From NCBI RefSeq assembly GCF_013283795.1, contig NZ_JABSOD010000001.1, forward strand, positions 282,456-346,455: 64,000 nt of DNA, written 5' to 3'. The notes beneath the pieces are model-generated. The model was not told where the DNA came from. It did no database searches and saw only the letters and a list, made by a program, of their open reading frames with translations. Position numbers and translations under genes: made by a program. Below are positions 1 to 9,307 of the stretch, one piece after another (positions within the stretch are counted from its first letter, which is position 1; every line of letters begins with the position of its first letter). This DNA is from Rheinheimera lutimaris (GTDB lineage Bacteria; Pseudomonadota; Gammaproteobacteria; Enterobacterales; Alteromonadaceae).

Positions 1-804
1 CGTACCAGTAATCAAACTATGCGCAGCAGGCTACAACAGTTTTCTCAGCTGCAACAGCGCTGGCAGCAGGCACTAACCTTGGATCATCAGGCCCAGGTTG
101 CCCCCGGCGTAAGTAGCGAAAAAATACCAGCCATCCGCTGGTTCCATACCGCAAAAACCTTTAAGTATCTGCTGGCCCAACTAATGCTATTGGTTGTTAT
201 GGGGTCGGCGTTATCTCTGCATATGGCGCGGGCTGGGCTGTCAATTATGCTGGCCGCTTTTATGCTCTGCGTTGTCGGCGGTATGCTGTATTTGCTGCCT
301 ACTACGGTGCGCACCGTTAAAATATTGCTGCGGCATTTACCGATAGATGGTAGCTTAAAGCAAATTGGTATGGCGTTGACCGAGGCACTATGTCAAACCG
401 GCCATATCAGTACTCCCTTTAGACGGTTAAAGGTAAGCACTGTTGAGTTAGAATGTGGCAATGTCTTTCTTGCCCTGCAAGGCAGTACTTTTTATGAATC
501 TTCCTTGTTTGCTGATTGCTTGCACGAAATTCTTGCGCCAATCGATAACCCCAGATACCTGGTGATCCGGGCCGGCAGTTTTTGGGGCATGGCGCGTGAC
601 GACTATCATGCCGTACCACAACGGTTGGCGGTTACCAAAGAGCAAGCCGCTATTTTTTATCGCTGTTGGAGCAAATATGTAGGCCCGGGTGACCTTATTT
701 ATTGTCGCAGTGATAGCGGCAGAGACAACTTGCTAAAAGCCCGCATGCAAGCATTTTCGTCGGTGTTTAAGCCAGGTGCCAAACGTCAGGACCGCTGGTT
801 ATAG
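1..804 (+). CDS. Hypothetical membrane protein, 5' end probably outside window
   Basis: I do not recognise this family. The reading frame is open from the first base of the window, and the first ATG (position 19) has no Shine-Dalgarno sequence, so the gene probably begins upstream. Counting from that ATG the product is 261 residues, with two adjacent hydrophobic segments (about 49-70 and 74-93) that would form a membrane hairpin. A soluble C-terminal domain of about 165 residues follows and ends in a basic, Arg/Lys-rich tail. It is followed 3 bp later by the convergent yacL stop codon. There is no catalytic motif I can name. Confidence 0.6.
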   Translation, partial: RTSNQTMRSRLQQFSQLQQRWQQALTLDHQAQVAPGVSSEKIPAIRWFHTAKTFKYLLAQLMLLVVMGSALSLHMARAGLSIMLAAFMLCVVGGMLYLLPTTVRTVKILLRHLPIDGSLKQIGMALTEALCQTGHISTPFRRLKVSTVELECGNVFLALQGSTFYESSLFADCLHEILAPIDNPRYLVIRAGSFWGMARDDYHAVPQRLAVTKEQAAIFYRCWSKYVGPGDLIYCRSDSGRDNLLKARMQAFSSVFKPGAKRQDRWL

Positions 805-807
805 CGG

Positions 808-1197
808 TTAGTCTGCCAAAAACTGCTGCCATTCACGCAGCAGTTTCAGTAAATCTTCCAGCCCGCATTGGGTTTGCATACCCTGCTCGTCCAGCTGTAA
901 ATCATCGTCAGCCAGCTTATCTTGCTGCCGCTGTGGCAAATGTTCTGTGCCGGTATAAAACAGCGTGTTGTGGCTTAAGGTCACTTCACCGTTTTCTACC
1001 TCCAGCAAAAACTCCTTGCCCTGATACTGCATGCTTTGGCGCGGTTTTAGCGCACTTAGCTGCTGTAGCAGCGGCACATAGGCTTCAGCGTGTTGGCCAA
1101 ACTCATCCAGCAAAAACCGGCCGAGTACCTCATGCTCAGCCGCTAAGCGAATGCTGAACTGCAAGGTATTACGGTCATAAATAAAGTCGTATTCCAT
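808..1197 (-). CDS. yacL: YacL-family (UPF0231) protein
   Basis: The 129-residue acidic protein matches the YacL/UPF0231 pattern: an N-terminal MEYDFIYD block, a central HEVLGRFLLDEF-like stretch and a C-terminal GLEDLLKLL block close to E. coli YacL's GVEDFLQVV. Its function is unknown. In enterobacteria yacL lies immediately downstream of acnB, and the same order is kept here on the same strand. The 263-bp gap between acnB and yacL contains the acnB terminator and copy 1 of a structured repeat, so the two genes are probably transcribed separately. Identification is from remembered family sequence plus synteny. Confidence 0.85.
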   Translation of the reverse strand: MEYDFIYDRNTLQFSIRLAAEHEVLGRFLLDEFGQHAEAYVPLLQQLSALKPRQSMQYQGKEFLLEVENGEVTLSHNTLFYTGTEHLPQRQQDKLADDDLQLDEQGMQTQCGLEDLLKLLREWQQFLAD

Positions 1198-1230
1198 ACA
1201 TGTTATCCATACGAAGAAATAGGCTGATGG

Positions 1231-1362
1231 TTATTTGCGCAGCTTCTCCCTGGCGGGTTTGCATCCCCAATGGGGCGACACAGGGTGTCTGAGCGAACGC
1301 ACAGCGGGCGCGAGTTACTGTGTCGAGCCCGGTGGGCGTTGCAATTCCGCCCGCGCAAATAA
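1231..1362. repeat. Structured intergenic repeat, copy 1
   Basis: This is an imperfect palindrome between yacL and acnB. The outer arms are 10 bp (1231-1240 with 1353-1362). An inner stem CGACACAG (1276-1283) pairs with CTGTGTCG (1318-1325). The unpaired sequences next to the inner stem, GTGTCTGAGC and GCGAGTT, are shared with the copies at 4264-4358 and 10935-11028. In those copies the inner stem is CGCCACAG/CTGTGGCG, so one A-T pair here replaces a C-G pair, a compensatory change. The orientation of any transcript is unknown. Confidence 0.75.
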
Positions 1363-1417
1363 TCTTTCAGCCGGTCGCTGCTAAAATTGTAGCTGGTAGC
1401 GGTATATTAGCGAGCAG

Positions 1418-1444
1418 AAAAAAGGCCTGCAAATGCAGGCCTTT
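1418..1444 (-). terminator. Rho-independent terminator of acnB
   Basis: A perfect 10-bp stem (AAAGGCCTGC with GCAGGCCTTT) and 4-nt loop is followed, on the minus strand, by a run of T residues. It lies 17 bp beyond the acnB stop codon. Confidence 0.85.
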
Positions 1445-1460
1445 AGCAACATAGCTGTAA

Positions 1461-4058
1461 TTACACCGCTTGCTGGATAATCACGTTATCCGCTTTTTTG
1501 GTGTACTGCTCCATGCGGTGGAAGTTCAGGTAACGGTAAGTATCGGCTGCGGTAGCATCGATTTGCTTCGCATATTCCAGATACTCGGCTACCGTTGGTA
1601 ACTTACCGATGATAGAAGCTACCGCCGCCAACTCAGCTGAGGCTAAGTACACGTTAGCACCCTGGCCTAAACGGTTGGGGAAGTTACGCGTAGAGGTAGA
1701 CACTACTGTTGAGTTTTCTGCTACACGTGCCTGGTTACCCATACACAGTGAACAGCCCGGCATTTCAGTGCGGGCACCTACTTTACCGAAAATGCTGTAG
1801 TAGCCTTCTTCAGTTAACTGCGCCTGGTCCATCTTAGTTGGTGGGGCAATCCACAGACGGGTTGGCAACTGGCCTTTGTATTTATCCAGCAACTTACCGG
1901 CCGCGCGGAAGTGGCCGATGTTGGTCATACAAGACCCGATAAACACTTCGTCGATCTTGTCGCCGGCTACGTCAGACAGTAAGCGCGCATCGTCCGGATC
2001 GTTCGGTGCACACAGTACCGGCTCTTTAATATCAGCCAGGTCAATTTCGATAATTTCACTGTACTCAGCATCGGCATCAGCAGACATCAGCTGCGGATCT
2101 TTCAGCCAAGCCTGCATCGCGTTAATACGACGCTCAATAGTGCGCACATCGCCGTAACCTTCAGAAATCATCCATTTCAACATAACAATGTTTGATTCTA
2201 AGTATTCAGCAATAGAGGCATCTGACAGCTTAATAGTACAACCGGCAGCAGAGCGCTCAGCAGAGGCATCTGATAACTCAAACGCCTGCTCTACTGTTAA
2301 GTTTGGTAAACCTTCGATTTCCAGAATACGGCCGGAGAAGATGTTCTTCTTGCCTTTCTTATCAACGGTTAACAAACCTTTTTGGATAGCAACGTACGGA
2401 ATAGCATGCACTAAGTCGCGCAGAGTAATACCAGGTTGCATTTCGCCTTTAAAGCGCACCAGTACTGATTCCGGCATATCCAGTGGCATAACACCGGTAG
2501 CGGCAGCAAAAGCCACTAAACCAGAACCGGCCGGGAAGGAAATACCAATCGGGAAACGGGTGTGCGAGTCGCCACCGGTACCTACGGTATCCGGCAGTAA
2601 CATACGGTTTAACCAGCTGTGGATAATACCATCGCCAGGACGCAGTGATACACCGCCACGGTTCATAATGAAATCCGGCAGCGTATGGTGGGTATCAACG
2701 TCAACCGGCTTCGGATAAGCGGCAGTGTGACAGAATGACTGCATGGTTAAATCGGCCGAGAAGCCCAAACAGGCTAAGTCTTTTAACTCATCACGCGTCA
2801 TCGGGCCGGTAGTATCCTGCGAGCCCACTGTCGTCATACGTGGCTCACAGTAAGTGCCCGGACGTACACCTTTTACGCCGCAAGCTTTACCCACCATTTT
2901 CTGCGCCAGCGTAAAGCCTTTGCCAGAATCAGCTTTAGCTTGCGGACGACGGAATTTATCTGAATGATCCAGGCCTAAAAATTCACGCGCACGGTCCGTT
3001 AAGCCACGGCCGATAATCAGCGGAATACGGCCACCGGCACGCACTTCGTCAATTAATACGTCAGTTGCCAGACTGAAATCTGCCAGCACTTCACCACTAC
3101 CGTGACGAACCACTTTGCCTTCGAACGGCAGAATGTCGATCACGTCACCCATTTCCAGCTTGGACACGTCTACTTCAATTGGCAGTGCACCAGAGTCTTC
3201 CATAGTATTGAAGAAGATAGGTGCAATTTTGCCGCCCAGTACAAAGCCACCGCCGCGCTTGTTTGGTACGTAAGGAATATCGTCACCCATAAACCACAGC
3301 ACGGAGTTAGTCGCTGATTTACGTGATGAACCGGTACCGACTACGTCACCAACATAAGCCAGCGGGAAGCCTTTTTTGTTCAGCTCATCTAATTGCTTAA
3401 TCGGGCCTACAGTACCCGGCTGATCCGGGTTAATGCCTTCACGGGCATTTTTCAGCATGGCTAAGGCATGTAGCGGAATATCAGGTCGTGACCAGGCATC
3501 CGGTGCCGGTGATAAGTCATCAGTGTTGGTTTCGCCTGACACTTTGAATACGGTAACAGTAATTTTTTCTGCTAAGGCCGGCTTGGCTTCAAACCACTCG
3601 GCATCAGCCCAGCTTTGTACTACCTGTTTGGCATACTTATTACCGGCGTCAGCTTTTTCGGTCACATCATGGAAGGCATCGAAAATCAGCAAGGTGTGCG
3701 ACAGCGCTTTGGCGGCAATAGGTGCCAGCTTGTCGTTATCCAGCAGGCTGATTAACGGCTGAATATTGTAGCCACCCATCATGGTGCCCAACAGCTCAGT
3801 GGCATATTCGGCACTGATCAGGCTGCTTGACACTTCGCCGTTGGCCAGCGCGGCTAAAAAGCCGGCTTTAACGTAAGCCGCTTCGTCCACGCCAGGTGGT
3901 ACACGGTTTACCAGTAAATCTACTAAGGTGTCTTCTTCGCCTTTTGGCGGATTTTTTAACAGTTCAACTAAGGCGGCTACCTGCTCTGCATTGAGCGGTT
4001 TTGGCGGTATACCTTGCGCTGCGCGCTCGGCCACATGTTCGCGATATTGTTGTAGCAC
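1461..4058 (-). CDS. acnB: Aconitate hydratase B (bifunctional with 2-methylisocitrate dehydratase)
   Basis: AcnB isomerises citrate to isocitrate in the TCA cycle and dehydrates 2-methylisocitrate in the methylcitrate cycle. The 865-residue product equals the E. coli length and begins with the family's [20 protein letters not shown] block. Order: HEAT-like N-terminal domain (about 1-155), swivel domain (about 160-370), then the catalytic iron-sulfur domains. The [4Fe-4S] ligands are visible as FIGSC (near residue 708) and CSLC (near 767-770). Apo-AcnB binds mRNA in E. coli; whether it does so here cannot be seen. The gene has its own promoter and terminator and is preceded by a 400-bp spacer. 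Confidence 0.98.
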   Translation of the reverse strand: MLQQYREHVAERAAQGIPPKPLNAEQVAALVELLKNPPKGEEDTLVDLLVNRVPPGVDEAAYVKAGFLAALANGEVSSSLISAEYATELLGTMMGGYNIQPLISLLDNDKLAPIAAKALSHTLLIFDAFHDVTEKADAGNKYAKQVVQSWADAEWFEAKPALAEKITVTVFKVSGETNTDDLSPAPDAWSRPDIPLHALAMLKNAREGINPDQPGTVGPIKQLDELNKKGFPLAYVGDVVGTGSSRKSATNSVLWFMGDDIPYVPNKRGGGFVLGGKIAPIFFNTMEDSGALPIEVDVSKLEMGDVIDILPFEGKVVRHGSGEVLADFSLATDVLIDEVRAGGRIPLIIGRGLTDRAREFLGLDHSDKFRRPQAKADSGKGFTLAQKMVGKACGVKGVRPGTYCEPRMTTVGSQDTTGPMTRDELKDLACLGFSADLTMQSFCHTAAYPKPVDVDTHHTLPDFIMNRGGVSLRPGDGIIHSWLNRMLLPDTVGTGGDSHTRFPIGISFPAGSGLVAFAAATGVMPLDMPESVLVRFKGEMQPGITLRDLVHAIPYVAIQKGLLTVDKKGKKNIFSGRILEIEGLPNLTVEQAFELSDASAERSAAGCTIKLSDASIAEYLESNIVMLKWMISEGYGDVRTIERRINAMQAWLKDPQLMSADADAEYSEIIEIDLADIKEPVLCAPNDPDDARLLSDVAGDKIDEVFIGSCMTNIGHFRAAGKLLDKYKGQLPTRLWIAPPTKMDQAQLTEEGYYSIFGKVGARTEMPGCSLCMGNQARVAENSTVVSTSTRNFPNRLGQGANVYLASAELAAVASIIGKLPTVAEYLEYAKQIDATAADTYRYLNFHRMEQYTKKADNVIIQQAV

Positions 4059-4127
4059 AGTATGATCCTCTTGGTCGTTGCCGGCAGTCTTGCTACTGCG
4101 GCGTCATTCTTAGAATGAATGGGCGTA

Positions 4128-4156
4128 ATTATATGAAAATTCGGGCCAGATTGACA
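4128..4156 (-). promoter_or_regulatory. Candidate acnB sigma-70 promoter
   Basis: On the minus strand a perfect -10 box TATAAT (4128-4133) is preceded by a 17-bp spacer and a weak -35 TGTCAA (4151-4156). The predicted leader to the acnB start at 4058 is about 60 nt. Only the -10 is strong. Confidence 0.45.
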
Positions 4157-4263
4157 TCAGGCCGTTAACCACCCTACTTATAGTGGGTATAAATACGGTG
4201 AATATAAAACCGGATGTTATATATTCTTTGTTATAGTGGTCTGACCTCGCTATCTATGACTGA

Positions 4264-4358
4264 GGTTGGAATCCCGAGCCGGGCGCCACAGAGTGTCTGA
4301 GCCCTGCCGCAGGCAGTAGGGCGAGTTGCTGTGGCGAGCCGGAGCGGGAATTGCAACC
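4264..4358. repeat. Structured intergenic repeat, copy 2
   Basis: A 95-nt foldback lies in the 400-bp gap between acnB and the M13 peptidase gene. Stems: GGTTG (4264) with CAACC (4354-4358); AATCCCG with CGGGAATT allowing one bulge; CGCCACAG (4284-4291) with CTGTGGCG (4329-4336); and an apical GCCCTGCC/GGCAGTAGGGC hairpin. GTGTCTGAGC and GCGAGTTG flank the apical arm as in the other copies. The rest of the gap holds the acnB promoter and the peptidase terminator. Confidence 0.8.
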
Positions 4359-4386
4359 GGCGGGCTAAAGCCAAACACTACATCAT

Positions 4387-4422
4387 AAAAAACAAAAGGC
4401 TGAGTAGTCACCTACTCAGCCT
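4387..4422 (-). terminator. Rho-independent terminator of the M13 peptidase gene
   Basis: An 11-bp perfect stem (AGGCTGAGTAG with CTACTCAGCCT, 4-nt loop) is followed on the minus strand by TTTTGTTTTTT. Confidence 0.85.
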
Positions 4423-4458
4423 GTGCAGTGTAGCAGAAAAATATTAGACGACGGGTAA

Positions 4459-6528
4459 TTACCAGATCTTAACGCGCTGCTCCGGTGCAATATACATCGC
4501 ATCGCCTTCTTTAATATCAAAGGCAGTGTAAAACTGCGGAATATTCGGCAGCACACCGATAACGCGGTAATGCGCCGGTGAGTGTGGTCCGGTGCTTAAC
4601 TGACGCTTTAACGCTTCTTCACGATACTGCGAGCGCCACACTTGAGCCCAACTTAAAAAGAAACGTTGTTCGCCGGTAAAGCCATCCATTACCGGCGCTT
4701 CTTTGCCTTCCAGTGACAAATTATAGGCTTTCAGCGCAACTGTCATACCGCCCAGGTCGCCGATGTTTTCTCCCAGCGCCAGGGCGCCGTTGATGCTCAG
4801 GCCAGGCAGAGGTTCAAACTTATTGTACTGGCCTATCAGCTTGGCGCCGCGTGCCTGGAACTGCATTTTATCCTGCTCGGTCCACCAGTTGCGCAGATTA
4901 CCGTTGCCGTCGTACTTGGCACCCTGGTCGTCAAAACCGTGGCCGATTTCATGGCCGATAACACCACCGATACCACCGTAGTTTACCGCATCATCTGCTG
5001 CCATATTAAAGAATGGTGGTTGCAAAATAGCTGCCGGGAATACAATTTCGTTATTTACCGGGTTGTAGTAGGCATTTACCGTTTGTGGCGTCATAAACCA
5101 TTCGCTCTTGTCGATTGGCTTACCCAGCTTGTTGATCATGTCGTCATACGCCCAGTGGCTGGCACGGACAAAGTTACCGACTAAGTCATCCGCTTTAATT
5201 TCCAGTGCTGAGTAATCTTTCCATTTGTCCGGATAACCAATTTTTGGCGTAAAGGTACTGAGTTTTTCCAGCGCCGCCACTTTGGTTTCTTCGGTCATCC
5301 ACTCCAGCTCTTTAATCGAGATTTCGTAGGCTTTAATCAGGTTGGCAACCAACTCTTCCATACGCGCTTTGGCTTCCGGTTTAAAGTGGCGCTCTACATA
5401 CAACTTACCGGTCAGCTCGCCCAGCACTTGATCTGAGGCATCAACCGCCCGTTTCCAGCGTGGTTGTTGTTGCTCAATACCGCTTAAGGTGGTGCCGTAA
5501 AAAGCAAAACGACGCCCGGCAAAATTGCTGCTGAGTTTATCGGCGTAGCTGTTAATGGTTTTGCTGGTTAAATAATCCTGCCAGCTTTGCAAGTCCGTGC
5601 TGTCCAGCACCTTGGCAAAACCTTCGAAGTAGCTCGGCTGACGCACAATAATGTCAGTTACACCGGCAATTTTTGCGCCATTGGCAAAAGCAGCCCAATC
5701 AAAGCTACCCATTTGGCTATCGAGCTCTGTCGCAGCAATTTTGTTATAGGTTTTGTCGGCGTTACGGCTTTCTACCCGTGTCCAGTGGTGCTCTGCCAGC
5801 GCTTTCTCCAGCGCATAAACACGTTCTGCTGCAGCTGCGGCATCGGTGTTACCGGCCAGGCTAAACATGTCAGCTAAATAGGCTTTGTAATCGGCAATTA
5901 GCTTTAATGAGGCTTCATCGTCTTTAAAGTAGTAATCACGGTCTGGCAAACCTAAGCCGCCCTGGCCCAGATATACGGCATACTCAGATGAGTTTTTTGC
6001 GTCGTTATTGACAAACCAGCCAAACGGAATGGCCACACCATCGCGCTGCAGGCTGGCAAATAACGGCGCCAGTTGCGCTTTGTCGGTAACGGCTTTAATA
6101 GCATCCAACTGCGGTGCCAGCGGGCTTAAGCCCAATTTTTCAATAGTGGCTTCATCCATAAAGCTGTTGTAGAAGCTGCCCAGCTTCTGTTCATCAGAGC
6201 CGGCTTTTAAATCGCTACGGGCCGATACTTCGTCAATAATAGCTTTTACGGCCTGCTGTGAATTGTCATTCAGAATGTGGAACGAGCCGTAAGAGGCTTT
6301 ATCGGCAGGAATTGGCGTTTCGGCCAACCATTTACCGTTTACTGCCAGGAAGAAGTCTTCACTGAATTTTACTGCCGGGTCAAAGTATTGCTGGTCTATA
6401 CCAGACACCAACGGCGCTTTAACTTCAGCGGCAGCCGCAGTTTGTGTTTGAGCAGGATCCTGTTTGTTACACGCCGTAAGGCCAAGTGCCAACGCCACAG
6501 AAGCGGCAGCTAAGGTAAGTTTTTTCAT
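4459..6528 (-). CDS. M13-family (neprilysin/PepO-type) zinc metallopeptidase, lipoprotein
   Basis: This secreted oligopeptidase belongs to the neprilysin family. I chose the start at 6528, giving 689 residues, because it follows AGGATAA at good spacing and opens a lipoprotein signal peptide with lipobox LTAC; the reading frame extends 32 codons further upstream without a ribosome binding site. Domains: PF05649-like N-terminal region (about 40-430) and PF01431 catalytic region with GHEIGHGFDDQG (near residue 526, HExxH zinc site), the substrate-binding NAYYNP motif before it and GENIGDLGG (third zinc ligand Glu) after it. All catalytic elements look intact. It is divergent from the DUF2157 trio and is expected to be membrane-anchored in the periplasm. 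Confidence 0.93.
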   Translation of the reverse strand: MKKLTLAAASVALALGLTACNKQDPAQTQTAAAAEVKAPLVSGIDQQYFDPAVKFSEDFFLAVNGKWLAETPIPADKASYGSFHILNDNSQQAVKAIIDEVSARSDLKAGSDEQKLGSFYNSFMDEATIEKLGLSPLAPQLDAIKAVTDKAQLAPLFASLQRDGVAIPFGWFVNNDAKNSSEYAVYLGQGGLGLPDRDYYFKDDEASLKLIADYKAYLADMFSLAGNTDAAAAAERVYALEKALAEHHWTRVESRNADKTYNKIAATELDSQMGSFDWAAFANGAKIAGVTDIIVRQPSYFEGFAKVLDSTDLQSWQDYLTSKTINSYADKLSSNFAGRRFAFYGTTLSGIEQQQPRWKRAVDASDQVLGELTGKLYVERHFKPEAKARMEELVANLIKAYEISIKELEWMTEETKVAALEKLSTFTPKIGYPDKWKDYSALEIKADDLVGNFVRASHWAYDDMINKLGKPIDKSEWFMTPQTVNAYYNPVNNEIVFPAAILQPPFFNMAADDAVNYGGIGGVIGHEIGHGFDDQGAKYDGNGNLRNWWTEQDKMQFQARGAKLIGQYNKFEPLPGLSINGALALGENIGDLGGMTVALKAYNLSLEGKEAPVMDGFTGEQRFFLSWAQVWRSQYREEALKRQLSTGPHSPAHYRVIGVLPNIPQFYTAFDIKEGDAMYIAPEQRVKIW

Positions 6529-6676
6529 TGTTATTATCCTGGTTAGGTTACATATGTTACGCAGCTCAATACTACGCTGTTGCAGCACTGATGCCAAACG
6601 GCTGACAATACAAAGTTGTAACAAGTTATAAAAACGCTATGATGCTGCTTACTTAACACCAACAAGCCTGAATAAT

Positions 6677-7651
6677 ATGGACCAACTGCGCCGCGCCGAT
6701 CAATTGTTGCAGTGGACAGAGCAACAGCAACTCGATAGTAATCAGCTGCAACAGGCCGCCGGCCGCTATGCGCTGCAGCCGGCAACAGACCTCTGGCTTA
6801 TACTGGCCAACCGCGTGCTGTTGTTTGCCGCTGTGGTGCTGCTAAGCAGTGCACTGATTTTTTTCATCGCCCATAACTGGCCGTTAATGCACTACTTTGC
6901 CAAGTTTGCTCTGGCAGGCGCTGCGTTACTGACAGCTGGTACTATAGCCTTTTTCAGTAAGGTACAAAGCCTGATACAACGTGCTGCCCTGCTTGCTGCG
7001 GCACTAATGAGCGGCGCCTTATTGGCGCTGATAGGCCAAACCTACCAAACCGGTGCTGACATCTGGCAGCTGTTCGCAAGCTGGGCGCTATTAATTACGC
7101 CGCTGGTGTTGCTGTCCGCCAGTCGTGCCTGCTATTTACTGTGGTTCTTACTGTTGCAGCTGGCGCTAAGCCGCTATCTGAGTACTCAGTCAGAGTTTTT
7201 CTGGTTGCTGGCAAGCCCACCTATGATGCTGAATCTGGCCCTGGCAAACCTGCTGATACTGCTGTTTGCCGAATTCGCTCTGCCCGGGCTTCGGGTTAAA
7301 GCCAACCAGGCGCTGGTTTGGCTTGCGGCATTGCTGCTAATTGCCCCGTTAACTTATGGCGCCGCCATTGGCACCTGGGACAGCGACTACCGGCCAAACT
7401 TACTGGCCTATCTGCTGCTGACAGCGCTGCTGCTATTCCGGTACTGGCGCCAACGCCGTGATGTGCTGATTTTAGCCTTATTGGTATTCAGTGCCATTAC
7501 CGTGGCAACCTCAATGCTGGCAAGCGTGTTAGAGAACGCTGATGAGTTTGTTGCCTTGAATTTGTTAGCACTGTTTGTTATCGGCAGTAGCGCCGGTGCA
7601 GTGATCTGGCTGAAGAAACTGCTGCAAGCTCCCACAGAGACCATAGCATGA
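6677..7651 (+). CDS. DUF2157 domain membrane protein
   Basis: The 324-residue product has a short cytosolic N-terminal segment of about 45 residues that carries the DUF2157 signature. It is followed by roughly nine to ten hydrophobic helices. The function of the family is unknown. It is the first gene of a three-gene unit in which the next start overlaps the stop by 4 bp (ATGA). DUF2157, DUF4401 and GDYXXLXY proteins are commonly encoded together, which supports the identification. Confidence 0.85.
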   Translation: MDQLRRADQLLQWTEQQQLDSNQLQQAAGRYALQPATDLWLILANRVLLFAAVVLLSSALIFFIAHNWPLMHYFAKFALAGAALLTAGTIAFFSKVQSLIQRAALLAAALMSGALLALIGQTYQTGADIWQLFASWALLITPLVLLSASRACYLLWFLLLQLALSRYLSTQSEFFWLLASPPMMLNLALANLLILLFAEFALPGLRVKANQALVWLAALLLIAPLTYGAAIGTWDSDYRPNLLAYLLLTALLLFRYWRQRRDVLILALLVFSAITVATSMLASVLENADEFVALNLLALFVIGSSAGAVIWLKKLLQAPTETIA

Positions 7652-8688
7652 ACCCGAATACAGAACTTAGCGCGCAATTACAGCAGGCCGGCATTATTGA
7701 CCAGGCTACCGCAGCACAGCTAATTATAACTGACAGCCCCTGGTGGCTGCAGATTATGCAGGGCATCGCGGCATGGATAGCGTCGGTATTTATTATCAGT
7801 GCCTTTGTTGGCCCGCTGCTGGTGCTGGCCGGTAACAATGTGGTGTATGCAATTGCCGGCCTGCTGCTTTTAGCCGGTGCTATCTGGTTAGCCCGGCGCC
7901 CGCAAGAGTTTTTGCAACATATGTCGGTCGCTGTAGCTTTAGCAGGTCAAGGCTTGCTGGTGTACAGCAGCTATGAGCTGTTTGCGCATTCTATCGATGT
8001 ACCACGCTATGCCTGCGCTCTAATCAGCGGATTACTGCTGTTCAGCCCGCTAAACCGGCTGCACCAGCGTGCCAGCTTAAGCATCGCCTTGCTGTGTCTG
8101 TTGTCGTTAATTGACTCTGCGCCGGCAATAGCCGTTATCAGCTCATTGCTGGCAGCGCTGGCAGTTGTGATGTGGTGCAGCCGGCAGCAGTGGAGCGGTT
8201 TAGCTTTTGCCGGCCGGCTAAAAAGCCTGCTGGAAGTTGCCACCCTGGCCGGATTTGGCCTGAGCTTATTCGGCCAATGCCTGTTGGTTGTTGACAGCAA
8301 CCACTGGCTGGACGGCCAGCTGCTGCTGGCCCGTGCCTTGTGCAGTGCACTTGGCAGTGTGCTGCTAATTGCCACCGTGTTTTGGCTCAGTCGCCTTGCA
8401 ACGGCACCCAGCCGGCTGGCTTTGCTGACTGCTACCACTTTGCTGTGTATTTTACTGTATCCGGCTTCGGGTTTATTGGTGAGCGGTGCATTAATGCTGG
8501 CGTGCTTTTACGGCTGCAGCCGGCGCTGGTGTGCGCTGGCTTTACTTAGCATGCTGATTGCCATCAGCCAGTTTTATTACAGTTTACAGCTTAGTTTGCT
8601 CTACAAATCCGGCTTGCTGGCACTGTCGGGCGTGCTGATACTGGCAACCTGGCTGTTATTGCAACGTTACCAGCGGAGGTTAGCATGA
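7648..8688 (+). CDS. DUF4401 domain membrane protein
   Basis: This 346-residue, strongly hydrophobic protein has about ten predicted membrane helices after a 35-residue N-terminal segment. Its position between a DUF2157 protein and a GDYXXLXY protein, with 4-bp overlaps on both sides, and its overall sequence fit DUF4401. No enzymatic motif is visible. The tight coupling implies the three products are needed in equal amounts and probably form a membrane complex, which is inference. Confidence 0.8.
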   Translation: MNPNTELSAQLQQAGIIDQATAAQLIITDSPWWLQIMQGIAAWIASVFIISAFVGPLLVLAGNNVVYAIAGLLLLAGAIWLARRPQEFLQHMSVAVALAGQGLLVYSSYELFAHSIDVPRYACALISGLLLFSPLNRLHQRASLSIALLCLLSLIDSAPAIAVISSLLAALAVVMWCSRQQWSGLAFAGRLKSLLEVATLAGFGLSLFGQCLLVVDSNHWLDGQLLLARALCSALGSVLLIATVFWLSRLATAPSRLALLTATTLLCILLYPASGLLVSGALMLACFYGCSRRWCALALLSMLIAISQFYYSLQLSLLYKSGLLALSGVLILATWLLLQRYQRRLA

Positions 8689-9179
8689 TATTAAAGCTGT
8701 ACAGACCGGCCATTGCTGCCGCCGTGTTGCTTGTTTTAGCCGTGTCCGGTATCGCCATTGCGCAGTTTGAGCACACGCTGACAACCGGCCGCATAGTTAA
8801 TATCGCGCTGGCACCGCTGGACCCGCGCTCAATTATGCAGGGCGATTATATGGCATTGGCCTATGCCATTGACCGCGAATTGCCCGAAGATGCCGCGCAA
8901 TATAAATATGCCTGGCTAAGTGTCGATGCTGAGCAACGGGCCGCTTTACACAGCGTGAGTAACAACCTGCCGCAGGATCCGCAGTTGGTCGCAGTTTTAC
9001 TGCGCCGGCGCGACGGCATGTTCAGCGTTGGCCCTAATGCGTTCTTTTTTGCTGAAGGCACAGGCGCGCTATATGAACAGGCACCGTATGGTCAGTTCCG
9101 GGTAGATGCCGGAGGCAAAGCATTGCTGGTAAGCTTGCTGGATGAAAATTTGCAGTTACTGGGAAAGAATAACCGCTGA
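8685..9179 (+). CDS. GDYXXLXY domain protein
   Basis: The 164-residue protein has one N-terminal membrane segment (about 8-28) and an extracytoplasmic domain. The defining motif is present as MQGDYMALAYAI near residue 47-56. GDYXXLXY proteins often accompany DUF2157/DUF4401 proteins, and their function is not known to me. The start overlaps the previous stop by 4 bp. The gene is followed by a 90-nt palindrome that separates it from the convergent regulator gene. Confidence 0.88.
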   Translation: MILKLYRPAIAAAVLLVLAVSGIAIAQFEHTLTTGRIVNIALAPLDPRSIMQGDYMALAYAIDRELPEDAAQYKYAWLSVDAEQRAALHSVSNNLPQDPQLVAVLLRRRDGMFSVGPNAFFFAEGTGALYEQAPYGQFRVDAGGKALLVSLLDENLQLLGKNNR

Positions 9180-9204
9180 ACCCTTATCTCTGCGCAGGTC
9201 GAAC

Positions 9205-9294
9205 CGGTTTGTCCACGCCAACACGCCGTAAACCCATCCCTGGGGGCTCGTCTCAGCCCGTCCGGGGCTTCAACGGTTGGCTTAGGGCAAACCG
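9205..9294. repeat. 90-nt palindromic element between convergent genes
   Basis: CGGTTTG (9205-9211) pairs with CAAACCG (9288-9294), GCCAAC (9217-9222) with GTTGGC (9276-9281), and GGGCT with AGCCC forms an apical stem (about 9244-9258). It is unrelated in sequence to the three-copy repeat. It may act as a bidirectional terminator or be a REP-like extragenic element; there is no strong T-run on either side. Confidence 0.6.
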
Positions 9295-9307
9295 ATTCTC
9301 ACTAAAA

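Noticed and set aside
2188..2718. 176-codon open frame on the plus strand inside acnB
   Set aside because: It is the antisense shadow of a highly conserved acnB region, has no ribosome site and codes for no recognisable protein.
4151..4200. Plus-strand TTGACA at 4151 as promoter of a transcript through repeat copy 2
   Set aside because: No acceptable -10 lies 16-18 bp downstream; the same bases serve as the weak -35 of the acnB promoter on the other strand.
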